This document shows positions 42,703 through 51,075 of a stretch of DNA of 64,000 nt, in pieces (position 1 is the first letter of the stretch; each line of letters starts with the position of its first letter). The stretch covers positions 806,001 to 870,000 of the forward strand of contig NZ_CP099735.1 of assembly GCF_025398175.1 (NCBI RefSeq), read 5' to 3'. The translations under genes were made by a program, and so were the position numbers. Under the pieces are notes generated by a model. The model was not told where the DNA came from, did no database searches, and saw nothing but the letters and a program-made list of their open reading frames with translations. The DNA comes from Photobacterium sp. TY1-4. GTDB lineage: Bacteria > Pseudomonadota > Gammaproteobacteria > Enterobacterales > Vibrionaceae.

Positions 42703-43617
42703 ATGACGACGCTGACAACTCCCCCTGAAATGAAAACGGCAAATGAGGCCAATCCGGCATCCGAAACGCAAGTAACACAAGCGAAACGAAAATTCCGCTT
42801 ACCCTTGCTGCTCTGGCTCTCCATCGGCTGGCTGGCTCTGATGCTCCTAATCGCCCTCACCGGTGATCTCTGGAACCCTTATGACTATCAGGCGATTGAC
42901 CTGCGAGCCCGCTTGCAGCCACCAGTATGGCTGGAAGATGGCAGCTGGAGCCACCTGCTCGGCACCGATCAACTGGGCCGCGACGTGCTGAGTCGTTTAA
43001 TCAGCTCCATTCAGATCAGTCTGCTGGTCGCCCTGCTGGGCACCCTCATCGGCGCCTTCATCGGTACCCTGATCGGCCTGCTGGCCGCCCATTTTCGAGG
43101 CTGGGTTGACGATTTGGTGATGGTGGCAATCGATTATCAGGCCGCGCTACCGTTTATGATCCTGGCTCTGGCCGTGGTGGCGTTTTTCAGCAATAGCCTG
43201 ACCTTGTTTATTCTGCTGATGGGCATATACGGCTGGGAGCGCTATGCCCGGATCACCCGCGGCCTGGCACTGTCGTCTATCAAACATGGTTATGCCGTGG
43301 CAGTGCGCACGCTCGGCGCCTCGCCGTGGCGGATTTACAGCCGACATATTCTGCCGAATATTGCCAATGCGCTGATCGTCAATATGACGCTGAATTTCCC
43401 CCAGACCATCATGCTGGAAACTTCGCTCAGCTTCCTCGGCCTGGGCATTCAACCACCCATGACCAGCCTCGGCAATATGGTTGGCTTTGGCCGCGACTAT
43501 ATGCTCGATGCCTGGTGGCTGGCGACCCTGCCGGCACTGGTGATTGTCTTGACCACTCTGGCTTTTGCCCTGCTGGGCGACTGGGTCCGGGATAAGTTGG
43601 ATCCATCAAGTAGGTAA
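42703..43617 (+). CDS. ABC transporter permease, DppC-like
   Basis: 304 residues, last gene of the importer operon. It has an N-terminal hydrophobic segment (LLLWLSIGWLALMLLIALTG), the DppC-type LLGTDQLGRDVLSRLI motif in the periplasmic loop, and the EAA loop GYAVAVRTLGASPWRIYSRHILPNI. The 25-residue N-terminal extension before the first membrane segment is polar and rich in Thr, Glu and Lys. It completes a five-component importer. Confidence 0.93.
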   Translation: MTTLTTPPEMKTANEANPASETQVTQAKRKFRLPLLLWLSIGWLALMLLIALTGDLWNPYDYQAIDLRARLQPPVWLEDGSWSHLLGTDQLGRDVLSRLISSIQISLLVALLGTLIGAFIGTLIGLLAAHFRGWVDDLVMVAIDYQAALPFMILALAVVAFFSNSLTLFILLMGIYGWERYARITRGLALSSIKHGYAVAVRTLGASPWRIYSRHILPNIANALIVNMTLNFPQTIMLETSLSFLGLGIQPPMTSLGNMVGFGRDYMLDAWWLATLPALVIVLTTLAFALLGDWVRDKLDPSSR

Positions 43618-43993
43618 ATTCGTTCTGAACAACGCCGCCAAATCAATAAAGCATAAGGATTGAAGTTAAAACAAGTGTAGTGATGTGATGGACGCTCCTC
43701 CCTCGGCGTCAGTGCTCCAGAATTAATTTGTTAAAGCTTCGTTCAACAAAGGAGCGTCCATTATTGATATTATGGTTGTTGGTAACGCTTTAGCCATAAA
43801 TAATTTTCAGGCTTCTGTCAGGAAACAAGATGGCAGTGCTGCCTGGAACCGTAAAATAACCCACAATAAGTTGCTTCATATGATCCGGAGTTCCCTTATA
43901 AAACGTAAGTTGCCATGGCTTCGCGTAATAACGACCATCATTGAACTAGACAATTTGTGGGGAGAAATGCACAATTTCGGGGGATAACTGCAA
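43618..43993. other. gene-free region
   Basis: About 375 bases without a convincing gene. A frame of 71 codons (43772-43987) has no family resemblance and no ribosome-binding site. The part from 43765 on reads like decayed DNA. A short element with inverted-repeat ends (43689-43760) lies inside and is listed separately. Confidence 0.5.
43689..43760. repeat. 72-bp element bounded by an 11-bp perfect inverted repeat
   Basis: TGGACGCTCCT at the left and AGGAGCGTCCA at the right enclose 50 bases with smaller internal complementarity. No T-run makes it a normal terminator. It resembles a small MITE-like or repeat-unit element; no target duplication is obvious. Other copies were not noticed in this window. 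Confidence 0.55.
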
Positions 43994-44024
43994 CGCAAAA
44001 AAACGGGAGGCGTTTGCCTCCCGT
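43994..44024 (-). terminator. Rho-independent terminator
   Basis: On the minus strand ACGGGAGGC and GCCTCCCGT form a 9-bp stem with a 4-base loop followed by TTTTTTT, 27 bases behind the VOC-family gene. Confidence 0.9.
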
Positions 44025-44050
44025 ACTCTGGTGTTATCAGGGACGACGAG

Positions 44051-44452
44051 TTAAACCCCGGTCCAGTGGAACTCAATGCGCAGGCCGCTCGGGTCGTAGC
44101 ACATCATGTGCATTGCCGGGCCTTCGCGGATCAGCTCGGGATCGAACTCGATCTCAATCCCGTTCGAGGCGAGTCTGTCATAGACTTCAAACAACGAAGC
44201 TTTGCTGTCGACCCGGATCGCCAGGTGATGCAGGCCGACGTTGGTTTTACGATCAAACGACGTCGGGTTGTCCGTTTGTGTCGCCCACAAGGTCAGCATG
44301 ATTGCACCATCGCTGACGAAGATCGCCGGATAATCATCCCGCCGCTTGATTTCCTTCCATCCCAAGAGAGATGTGAAAAAACGCGCGCTTTCTTCCAGAT
44401 GCGAGACGGCCAGGCCGATGTGATGAACCCCTTGCGTTAACGGCAAATCCAT
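44051..44452 (-). CDS. VOC-family (glyoxalase/bleomycin-resistance-like) protein
   Basis: The start at 44452 (MDLPLTQGVHHIGLAV) has AAGGAG nine bases upstream; 133 residues. The protein has the two beta-alpha-beta-beta-beta modules of the vicinal oxygen chelate fold: GVHHIGLAVSHLEESARFFTSLLGW, and VGLHHLAIRVDSKASLFEVYDRLASNGIEIEFDPE. Metal ligands are likely the His of HHIGL, the His of LHHLAI and the Glu near the end (RIEFHW). Such enzymes include glyoxalases, ring-cleavage dioxygenases and isomerases. It lies behind the TetR gene and is probably co-transcribed with it. Confidence 0.88.
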   Translation of the reverse strand: MDLPLTQGVHHIGLAVSHLEESARFFTSLLGWKEIKRRDDYPAIFVSDGAIMLTLWATQTDNPTSFDRKTNVGLHHLAIRVDSKASLFEVYDRLASNGIEIEFDPELIREGPAMHMMCYDPSGLRIEFHWTGV

Positions 44453-44527
44453 TTGTTTCTCCTTGATATTCAATCAATATAATGGCCGACAACCCACAGT
44501 TGCCGGTAAGTTTCCTGCGCGCCAGAC

Positions 44528-45133
44528 TCAGTCTTGCGCCATGATGGCTTCCTCGGCGGCCACAACGGCCTTGGCTTTGCTGCCGGTAAAGTCGGCGGCA
44601 GCCAGTGCCTTGACGCCCAGGCGATAAATCTCTTCATAACCGGTGACTTCGCCGAATTCTGCCCGGACGATCATCCCTTCAAGGAAGGTCATCAGGGCCT
44701 CGGTTTTCGCTTCCGCGCCCGGCTCGCCCGGCTCAAACGTTGAAAACAGCAATGACTTCAGCCAGGCCTTATGGCGCAACGCCTGATCTGCCAGGGTTTC
44801 ATCATGCCCTTTAAACTCAGCCAGAGCGTGCATGAACATACACCCCTTGAAGTTTACGGCCCGGAACCAGGCAAAATGCCAGTCCAGAATGGCATTCAGC
44901 CGACTGGTCGGGTCCGTCGCAGCGGAAACCACAGCATTTAATTCATCCTCAAAGCGTTGATGTCGCCGGACCAGAACCGCCTCGATCAATTTACTCTTTG
45001 AACCAAAATGCCGGTACATCGACGTTTTGGAAACTTCCGCCTTGTCCCGGATCAAGTCGACGCCCACCGCGGTGTAGCCAAGCTCATTAAACAGCGCTTC
45101 GGCCACATCCAGAATGTGTGTTTTCTTACTCAT
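44528..45133 (-). CDS. TetR-family transcriptional regulator
   Basis: 201 residues; AAGGATCG precedes the ATG at 45133 (a GTG one codon upstream is also possible). The N-terminal HTH is typical (FNELGYTAVGVDLIRDKAEVSKTSMYRHFGSKSKLIEAVL), and the helical C-terminal ligand domain has TetR_C-like features. It is divergent from the operon starting with the HPP gene. Two repeats of GAGGTGTACAGxTCTGT lie in the spacer, the second containing the perfect palindrome ACAGATCTGT, which fits TetR operators. Confidence 0.9.
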   Translation of the reverse strand: MSKKTHILDVAEALFNELGYTAVGVDLIRDKAEVSKTSMYRHFGSKSKLIEAVLVRRHQRFEDELNAVVSAATDPTSRLNAILDWHFAWFRAVNFKGCMFMHALAEFKGHDETLADQALRHKAWLKSLLFSTFEPGEPGAEAKTEALMTFLEGMIVRAEFGEVTGYEEIYRLGVKALAAADFTGSKAKAVVAAEEAIMAQD

Positions 45134-45176
45134 CACGATCCTTATACATTAAGTTTCATAAATTAGGTATTGCCTT

Positions 45177-45223
45177 GAGGTGTACAGGTCTGTATCATCG
45201 CCAACCGAGGTGTACAGATCTGT
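45177..45223. promoter_or_regulatory. putative TetR operator, tandem pair
   Basis: GAGGTGTACAGGTCTGT (45177-45193) and GAGGTGTACAGATCTGT (45207-45223) are 17-bp direct repeats differing in one base, 30 bases apart; each contains a full or near palindrome ACAGxTCTGT. They lie between the divergent TetR and HPP genes. Confidence 0.75.
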
Positions 45224-45284
45224 TCATAAAAGTATAACACAGTTGATCCATAACTTTGCATACCATTCGTAAGGAGATGAAAAA

Positions 45285-45812
45285 ATGAAGAAACTTCGTG
45301 GGGGCGGCGCGTTACCGCCGAGACCGAAATTGATTCAGATGATGAAAGGACTGGTTGGCGGCTTCCTCGGGATTCTGACACTCAGTGTGCTGGGTCAGTC
45401 AACCGGCGTGCCATGGCTGATGGCACCTTTCGGCGCAACGTGTGTCATTTTGTTCGCCGCGCCGGCTTCACCACTGGCACAGCCACGGAATGTCATCGCC
45501 GGTCACCTGATCACTTCAGCCGTCGGGCTGGTTGCCCTGTATGCGCTCGGTGATTCAATCATCGTGATGTCGCTGGCGGTCGGGGTTGCCATCATGCTGA
45601 TGCAGTACTTCCGTGCGGTTCATCCGCCTGCCGGTGCCAACCCGTTGGTCATTATTCTTGCCGGACAAGGGGTCATCGGATTTGACTACCTGATCACGCC
45701 GGTCTTGATCGGAAGTGTCACGCTGGTCGCCATCGCTTCAGTCATTAACAACTACGGCGAAGAAGGGAACTGGCCGGTTTACTGGCACGGCTTCAGCCGT
45801 CAGAAGGGGTAA
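45285..45812 (+). CDS. HPP-family membrane protein
   Basis: 175 residues, preceded by AAGGAG. Four to five membrane segments and the family's hallmark FRAVHPPAGANPLV, plus the N-terminal VPWLMAPFGATCVILFAAP. HPP proteins include nitrite transporters in plants and uncharacterised bacterial proteins; no direct test of a bacterial member is known to me. It leads a plus-strand operon with genes for a tautomerase, cupin and CoA-transferase and may import the compound they process. Confidence 0.88.
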   Translation: MKKLRGGGALPPRPKLIQMMKGLVGGFLGILTLSVLGQSTGVPWLMAPFGATCVILFAAPASPLAQPRNVIAGHLITSAVGLVALYALGDSIIVMSLAVGVAIMLMQYFRAVHPPAGANPLVIILAGQGVIGFDYLITPVLIGSVTLVAIASVINNYGEEGNWPVYWHGFSRQKG

Positions 45813-45817
45813 TCACA

Positions 45818-46201
45818 ATGCCGAAACTTGATCTCACGTTGAATACGACGCTGCCGGAAGAAACGGTCAGCCAGGTCGTTGCCGGACTCACCGAGCTGAC
45901 TCAGGCATTGCTGAACAAGCAGCCGGAAGTGACCCGAGTCCATGTTCATCAGCACCAAAGCCTGTGCTTTGTCAACGCGACCCGGGTGACCGAGCCGGCC
46001 GCCTTCGACCTGGCGATTTACATCACGGAGGGAACGAACACTGAAGAGCAGAAAGCGCAGTGGCTGCGGGCGACTTACCAGTTGCTCAGCGATGTGCTGG
46101 GAGAAGGGACAACGCAGCAGCCCAATTATATATCCATACACGAACTGGATGCCCGAAACTGGGGCTACAACGGCCTCAGCCAGTACGCCAGAAACCGTTA
46201 A
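45818..46201 (+). CDS. tautomerase-superfamily protein
   Basis: 127 residues starting M-P-K-L; after removal of Met the N-terminal Pro would be the catalytic base as in 4-oxalocrotonate tautomerase and MIF-type enzymes. The beta-alpha-beta pattern (PKLDLTLNTTLPEETVSQVVAGLTELTQALL and AAFDLAIYITEGTNTEEQKAQWLRATYQLLSDVL) repeats twice, as in the fused-type (MIF/cis-CaaD) group of this length. The gene is 5 bases after the HPP gene, so it is co-transcribed. The substrate would be a keto acid or enol in a catabolic route. Confidence 0.8.
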   Translation: MPKLDLTLNTTLPEETVSQVVAGLTELTQALLNKQPEVTRVHVHQHQSLCFVNATRVTEPAAFDLAIYITEGTNTEEQKAQWLRATYQLLSDVLGEGTTQQPNYISIHELDARNWGYNGLSQYARNR

Positions 46202-46241
46202 GACCACACGATCTTACCCACAATAACAAGGAGATAAACAC

Positions 46242-46640
46242 ATGGAATTCACCGTACCACCTGAGTCAAGAGACGTTGTTCTGAAACTGGGTTTTGACAG
46301 CGACATCAGCCTGCCGGCCGAGCTGGATTTTCAGCCATACCAGCGCGGTTTGCGCGAAGGCGTTGATATTGCAGTGCTGTTTGATGAAACCGTGAATGAT
46401 CCCAAAGGGCCTGATATGGCGTTCCTGCGCTATGAAGCCGGTGCTTATGTGCCTGGCCACGTTCACATGGGCTTTGAAACCGTGCTGGTTCTTCAGGGCG
46501 ATTACATCGAAAACGGCCAGACATTTGCACCGGGTGCGTTGATTGTCCGCGCGCCCGGTACCTGCCACAGCATGGCCTCGAAAAACGGTTGTGTGATCCT
46601 GGCGTCTCGCTATCAACCGGTTAAACAGCTGGTCGAGTGA
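46242..46640 (+). CDS. cupin-domain protein (ChrR-type)
   Basis: 132 residues, AAGGAG upstream. The single cupin fold has its metal-binding motif in LRYEAGAYVPGHVHMGFETVLVLQGDYIENGQTFAPGALIVRAPGTCHSMASKNGCVIL, with H-x-H and a Glu and a distal His. The pattern is that of the ChrR anti-sigma-factor-like cupins, which bind zinc or detoxify. No sigma factor gene is adjacent, so an enzymatic or storage role is equally possible. It lies 40 bases behind the tautomerase gene. Confidence 0.85.
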   Translation: MEFTVPPESRDVVLKLGFDSDISLPAELDFQPYQRGLREGVDIAVLFDETVNDPKGPDMAFLRYEAGAYVPGHVHMGFETVLVLQGDYIENGQTFAPGALIVRAPGTCHSMASKNGCVILASRYQPVKQLVE

Positions 46641-46644
46641 TCTC

Positions 46645-48099
46645 ATGAAGCAGACGACAGCAAAAGCCGTGGCTGAACTGATCGACAACGGTGCGGTGGT
46701 GATCCCCGGCGGGTTCGGGTGTTGCGGACATCCGGATCTGCTGACCGAGGCCCTCTCGGAGCGATTTGCCCGCGAGCAGCAACCCAAGGGACTGACCCTG
46801 CTGTTTGCCTCTGGTGCCGGAGACAAGCAAGGAAAAGGACTGGATAAACTGGCCCACCCCGGTTTGGTCAAACGCGCCATCGGCGGGTTCTGGGGATTCT
46901 GTCCGGCACTGACCCGGCTTGGCCGTGCGGGAGAGATCGACGCCCACAACTGGCCGATGGGAGTCATGAGCCACCTGTTTCGCGACATGGCATCGGGACT
47001 GGACGGCCATTTCAGCCGGGTCGGATTACATACGTTTGTCGACCCGCGCCTGGAAGGCGGTGCACTGGCGGAAGACACCAAACCGCTGGTTGAAGTGATT
47101 TCCGTCCGGGAGAAAGAGCAGCTCTACTACCCGAGTCCGGGAGCCGACTTCGCCCTGCTGCGGGGAACCGTGGCCGATCGGCACGGCAATATCTCCATGG
47201 TCGGAGAAGCTGCCCTGCATGATGCGCTCTGGCAGGCCATGGCCACGCGGAACAACGGCGGTAAGGTCGCCGTGCAGGTCGAGTGTATCGTCCGGAGTCT
47301 GCCGGCGAATCAGGTCGATATTCCCAGCCACCTGGTCGACTTTGTGATTGAGGGCGGTGATCGCCACTATCCGAGTTACGGCTCGGCACAAGCGCTGGAT
47401 GCCGTTCAGCAGGCGCTACTTCCGCCGGAAAAGATGTTGATCGTCAGCCGGGCCTGCAAGGAGCCGATCCCGGACGGGGCTTTCCTGAACTTCGGGATTG
47501 GGATCCCGGCCTTGGTCGGCGAAAGACTGGCTCACTTGAACAACCGAATCGATACTTCTGTCGAGTCCGGGGTGATCAACGGCAAGCCGAAAGAAGGCAT
47601 TGCCTTCGGTGAAGCGACAGATTTCAGCAGTGTGATTCAGCAAGCCGATCTGTTCAGCTTTTATAACGGCGGCGGAATTGATGTGGCATTTCTGGGATTT
47701 GCCGAAATCGACCAGCACGGCAATATCAATGCCAGTGCATTCGGCGAGAAGCTGACGGGCGCAGGTGGGTTCATCAATATTGCCGCATCCGCCAAGAAGT
47801 TAGTGTTTTGCGGCACCCTGACCACCAAGGGCCTGCAACTCGGTAAAAACGGACGCGACATCCAGATCCAACAGGAAGGCGCAATACCGAAGTTTGTTGA
47901 ACGCGTTCAACAGGTCACGGTCGCGACCCAACATCCGGACTTCTGGGATAAAGACATTAAAATCATTACTGAACGGGCTGTATTTTCCCTGCACAAAGGC
48001 GAATTTACCCTGGAAGAGCTGACCGAAGGGATTACGATCGACTCAGTACTCCGGGCTATCCCATTCAACATCAAGATTTCTCAAAATATTACGCAGTAG
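46645..48099 (+). CDS. acetate/3-ketoacid CoA-transferase, fused alpha-beta type (YdiF-like)
   Basis: 484 residues; the alpha part covers about 1-250 (VIPGGFGCCGHPDLLTEAL) and the beta part about 260-480. The catalytic Glu is in DTSVESGVINGKPKEGIAFG (about residue 310). The enzyme moves CoA between acyl groups through a Glu-thioester. Fused forms such as YdiF and propionate CoA-transferase act on short-chain and ketoacids. It follows the cupin gene by 4 bases and starts with an ATG in a GTGATCTCATG context. With the tautomerase it suggests catabolism of a keto acid. Confidence 0.9.
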   Translation: MKQTTAKAVAELIDNGAVVIPGGFGCCGHPDLLTEALSERFAREQQPKGLTLLFASGAGDKQGKGLDKLAHPGLVKRAIGGFWGFCPALTRLGRAGEIDAHNWPMGVMSHLFRDMASGLDGHFSRVGLHTFVDPRLEGGALAEDTKPLVEVISVREKEQLYYPSPGADFALLRGTVADRHGNISMVGEAALHDALWQAMATRNNGGKVAVQVECIVRSLPANQVDIPSHLVDFVIEGGDRHYPSYGSAQALDAVQQALLPPEKMLIVSRACKEPIPDGAFLNFGIGIPALVGERLAHLNNRIDTSVESGVINGKPKEGIAFGEATDFSSVIQQADLFSFYNGGGIDVAFLGFAEIDQHGNINASAFGEKLTGAGGFINIAASAKKLVFCGTLTTKGLQLGKNGRDIQIQQEGAIPKFVERVQQVTVATQHPDFWDKDIKIITERAVFSLHKGEFTLEELTEGITIDSVLRAIPFNIKISQNITQ

Positions 48100-48121
48100 C
48101 TAGTAAATAAGGATATTTAAC

Positions 48122-49648
48122 GTGAAAACAAACATCGTCATCGTTGGCGGTGGGGCTTCTTGCATCTCGTTTATCGATGCCCTGCTGAAAAAAAACTTAC
48201 AAGAAAAATTAAATGAACTGTCACTGACTGTATTAGAGAAATCCAAGGAAATAGGACCGGGAAATGCATATTTCAGCGATTTAAAATCGAATCTTTTAAA
48301 TACCAAGGCTGGTTATATTACGGTATTTAAAGATCATCCTGGTGATTTTTATCATTGGCTGGAATGCAACGAATATAAATGGAAACCTGATTTCCCGGAG
48401 CTGGAAATGACCCGCGATACGTATGCGCCCCGGGCACTGTTCGGGATGTATATGAAAGACGCTTTCTCTGCAATCTGTACCGAAGCCCGACGCAGCGGTA
48501 TCCAGGTCAAAGTGATCCACGACGAAGCGGTCAAAGTCGAGCAAATTGAAAAAGACCAGATCAATGTCGTCACCCAAAACGGGGCTGTTATTGTCGCCGA
48601 GAAAGTCGTTCTGGCCTGCGGGACCCAGCAGCAGTCTGCAGTGCTGCCACCCTACAGCCATGACATTATTCATTCGCCGTATCCGACCCGCGAGCTGAAA
48701 CAGAAAGTGCCGGCCGAAGACAGCGTGGCGATTATCGGCGCACGGCTCAGCGCCATTGACGCAACCATTGGCCTGATTGAAGGCGGTCATACCGGCCCGA
48801 TCACCATCTATTCGCGCAGCGGTTATTTCCCGTTCGTTCGCGGGATTCAGGGGCGCTATAAGAATGCCTATCTCACTCCGGATTACATTGCCGAGCATTG
48901 TCCGGCGCTGGATTTCTATAAGCTGGGCGATCTGTACCAGCAAGAGCGTGAGCGTTACCGCGCCCAGTCGGAAAGTTCCTATTTCGAAGAGTTACCGCTC
49001 CCCAACCAACCCATCCGCGATCTGGAAGCGTTTCTGGAGAAAGAGCTGGCGATGGCGAAGCAAGATCGGGGCTGGCAGGCGATTCTGTACGATACCAACA
49101 GCGGGATCGATCAGATCTGGGATAGCCTGCGCGCCGATGATCAGGAGCGTTTTATGAAGGAGTTCTTCTCCTCAGCCATGTCACTGCGGGTTTCGATTCC
49201 GGCCGAGAATGCCGAAAAAATCCTCGGCTACCTGCGTTCGGGCCAGCTTAAGTTTGTTGCCGGGGCTTCGTCCGTCAAGGTCGAAGACGGGCAGCTTATG
49301 GTGCAGTGCAACGACAGCAGCACTCCAACCGGTAAGGTGATTTATGCCACCGGCAGCCCGAAATCGCTGAGCCAAATTGACTCTCCTCTGGTCCGTAACC
49401 TGATTGAAAGCGGCACCAGTGTTGAAAACAAGTTCGGTGGTCTGGATGTGTGCAAGTACGACTACGGCCTGTTCTGCAAAGACGGGCGGATGAACACCAG
49501 CATCTTCGCCATCGGCGAGCTGACTAGCGGACGCTTTTTGTTTACCAGTGCTCTGGACATTATTGTCCGGCACGCTCATGCCTGTGCTGACAGTGTCGAG
49601 AAGTTCATGATTGAACACGACTGTTCTCTGTCTTTGGCTAAATCCTAG
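48122..49648 (+). CDS. FAD/NAD(P)-binding protein, YdhS/COG4529-like
   Basis: 508 residues from a GTG start with AAGGA upstream. It opens with the FAD-binding dinucleotide motif IVIVGGGASCISFIDALL, followed by GPGNAYFSDLKSNLLNTKAGYITVF, which matches the FAD-NAD(P)-binding domain (PF13454). A second GxGxxG-like motif is seen in VAIIGARLSAIDATIGLIEGGH. It likely acts as an NAD(P)H-dependent flavoprotein oxidoreductase or hydroxylase. The first 60 codons look more AT-rich than the rest. It lies 22 bases after the CoA-transferase gene and 8 bases before the aminotransferase gene. Confidence 0.82.
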   Translation: MKTNIVIVGGGASCISFIDALLKKNLQEKLNELSLTVLEKSKEIGPGNAYFSDLKSNLLNTKAGYITVFKDHPGDFYHWLECNEYKWKPDFPELEMTRDTYAPRALFGMYMKDAFSAICTEARRSGIQVKVIHDEAVKVEQIEKDQINVVTQNGAVIVAEKVVLACGTQQQSAVLPPYSHDIIHSPYPTRELKQKVPAEDSVAIIGARLSAIDATIGLIEGGHTGPITIYSRSGYFPFVRGIQGRYKNAYLTPDYIAEHCPALDFYKLGDLYQQERERYRAQSESSYFEELPLPNQPIRDLEAFLEKELAMAKQDRGWQAILYDTNSGIDQIWDSLRADDQERFMKEFFSSAMSLRVSIPAENAEKILGYLRSGQLKFVAGASSVKVEDGQLMVQCNDSSTPTGKVIYATGSPKSLSQIDSPLVRNLIESGTSVENKFGGLDVCKYDYGLFCKDGRMNTSIFAIGELTSGRFLFTSALDIIVRHAHACADSVEKFMIEHDCSLSLAKS

Positions 49649-49656
49649 GAGTTCAC

Positions 49657-50832
49657 ATGCATCTTTCTTTTATTCCGGAATCAACCCTGTTACTGGGCCC
49701 GGGCCCATCACCGGTCCATGATTCAGTGCTGGCTGCGACTTCGCAGCCAACCATCGGCCACTTAGACAAACAGTGCTTTGCGCTGATGAACGAAATCAAA
49801 CAGATGTTACAGCAGGTTTTTCAAACCCGTAACGCGCTGACAATCCCACTGTCGGGACCAGGTTCGGCCGGGATGGAAGCCTGTGTCGCCAACCTGGTTG
49901 AGCCAAATGAAAAAGTGGTCGTGTGCATCAACGGTGCCTTCGGGCAGCGAATTGCCGACAGCGCGAGAAAAGTCGGCGGCAACGTCATCGAAGTGCGCAC
50001 CGCCTGGGGCCGCCCGATCACCCCAACCGCCCTGCGTGACACCCTGACCCAACATCCCGATGCAAAGTCGGTCTGTTTCGTCCATGGTGAAACCTCAACC
50101 GGTGTTCTGAACGACGCGCAAGCGCTCTGTGCCGTCGCCCGTGAATTCGGTGCCCTGACAATTGTGGACGCCGTAACGTCACTGGGCGGCGTTGAAGTGA
50201 AAGTCGATGAATGGGGCATTGATGCTATTTTCTCCGGCACCCAAAAATGCCTGTCTTGCCCGCCGGGACTCTCGCCAATCAGCCTGAGTGAGCGAGCGGT
50301 GAACAAGCTGACCCAGCGGCAGTCCCCGATCCCAAGCTGGTTCCTCGACCTGTCGATGATCAGTAACTACTGGGATGTCTCGTCCCGGGCCTATCATCAT
50401 ACAGCGCCAATCAATGCCCTGTACGGCCTGCATCAGGCGCTGTCTAACGTGCTGGAAGAAGGCCGGGAGGAACTGATGGCACGACACGCCGAGTGTCAGG
50501 AACTCCTGATCTCCGGCCTTGAAACGCTGGGGCTGGAATGCCTGGTGGATAAGGACAGCCGCTTGCCGCAGCTCACGACGATTCTGATCCCCGACTATAT
50601 GGATGATAAAGACTTTCGCGAGCAACTGATGGCGGAATATAAAATTGAAATCGGCGGCGGTATCGGTGAGCTGGCCGGTCAGGTCTGGCGTATCGGGCTG
50701 ATGGGCAACGGCGCCCGGCCGGAGTATGTCGAGCAATTGCTGGATGCCATGTCGCGTCTGCACCTGCGCTCTTTCATTCAGATTGAAATGCAAGCCGACA
50801 GCGCCGCTCAGCCGGCCACTTGCCTCAACTAA
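49657..50832 (+). CDS. class-V aminotransferase, alanine-glyoxylate transaminase-like
   Basis: 391 residues with AGGAG upstream. The family pattern is clear: LLLGPGPSPVHDSVL at the N-terminus, SGPGSAGMEACVANL, the PLP-binding aspartate in TIVDAVTSLGGVEVKVDEW, and the Schiff-base lysine in SGTQKCLSCPPGLSPI at about residue 200. It is closest to AGT/serine-pyruvate transaminases or 2-aminoethylphosphonate-type enzymes; no phosphonatase gene is adjacent, so a keto acid/amino acid pair is likelier. It is the last gene of the plus-strand cluster, with a hairpin behind it. Confidence 0.88.
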   Translation: MHLSFIPESTLLLGPGPSPVHDSVLAATSQPTIGHLDKQCFALMNEIKQMLQQVFQTRNALTIPLSGPGSAGMEACVANLVEPNEKVVVCINGAFGQRIADSARKVGGNVIEVRTAWGRPITPTALRDTLTQHPDAKSVCFVHGETSTGVLNDAQALCAVAREFGALTIVDAVTSLGGVEVKVDEWGIDAIFSGTQKCLSCPPGLSPISLSERAVNKLTQRQSPIPSWFLDLSMISNYWDVSSRAYHHTAPINALYGLHQALSNVLEEGREELMARHAECQELLISGLETLGLECLVDKDSRLPQLTTILIPDYMDDKDFREQLMAEYKIEIGGGIGELAGQVWRIGLMGNGARPEYVEQLLDAMSRLHLRSFIQIEMQADSAAQPATCLN

Positions 50833-50857
50833 CTCCTTGCTCAACTAGCCCCAAGAC

Positions 50858-50879
50858 TTCCCGGCCACCTGGCCGGGAA
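50858..50879 (+). terminator. hairpin behind the aminotransferase gene
   Basis: TTCCCGGCCA and TGGCCGGGAA form a perfect 10-bp stem with a two-base loop, without a T-run on the plus strand; possibly a Rho-assisted or weak terminator. Confidence 0.55.
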
Positions 50880-51075
50880 AACAAACCCAACTGACGGGAG
50901 CAGTCCGAGCGCCGGTTGATTCAACTGAATTCCATCCGGTCTGTTCCCTTCTTTAATCTGCTTTATTCGCGTTCTCATCTCAACCCTCCGCGACAACCCC
51001 ACGCAACTTGGTTAAAATCCAATAAAAAGCAATCACTTAAATCAATAGTTCGAACGCATCAAATCAGGAGGTCCC

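Noticed and set aside
43763..43790. TATTATGGTTGTT as the far end of the Tn7-like transposon
   Set aside because: It matches the complement of ACAACCATAA, but the adjoining bases do not match the TGATAT part or a terminal ACA, and no TTTAA duplication follows.
43772..43987. 71-codon frame behind the importer operon
   Set aside because: No start signal, no family resemblance and low-complexity surroundings; treated as non-coding or decayed DNA.
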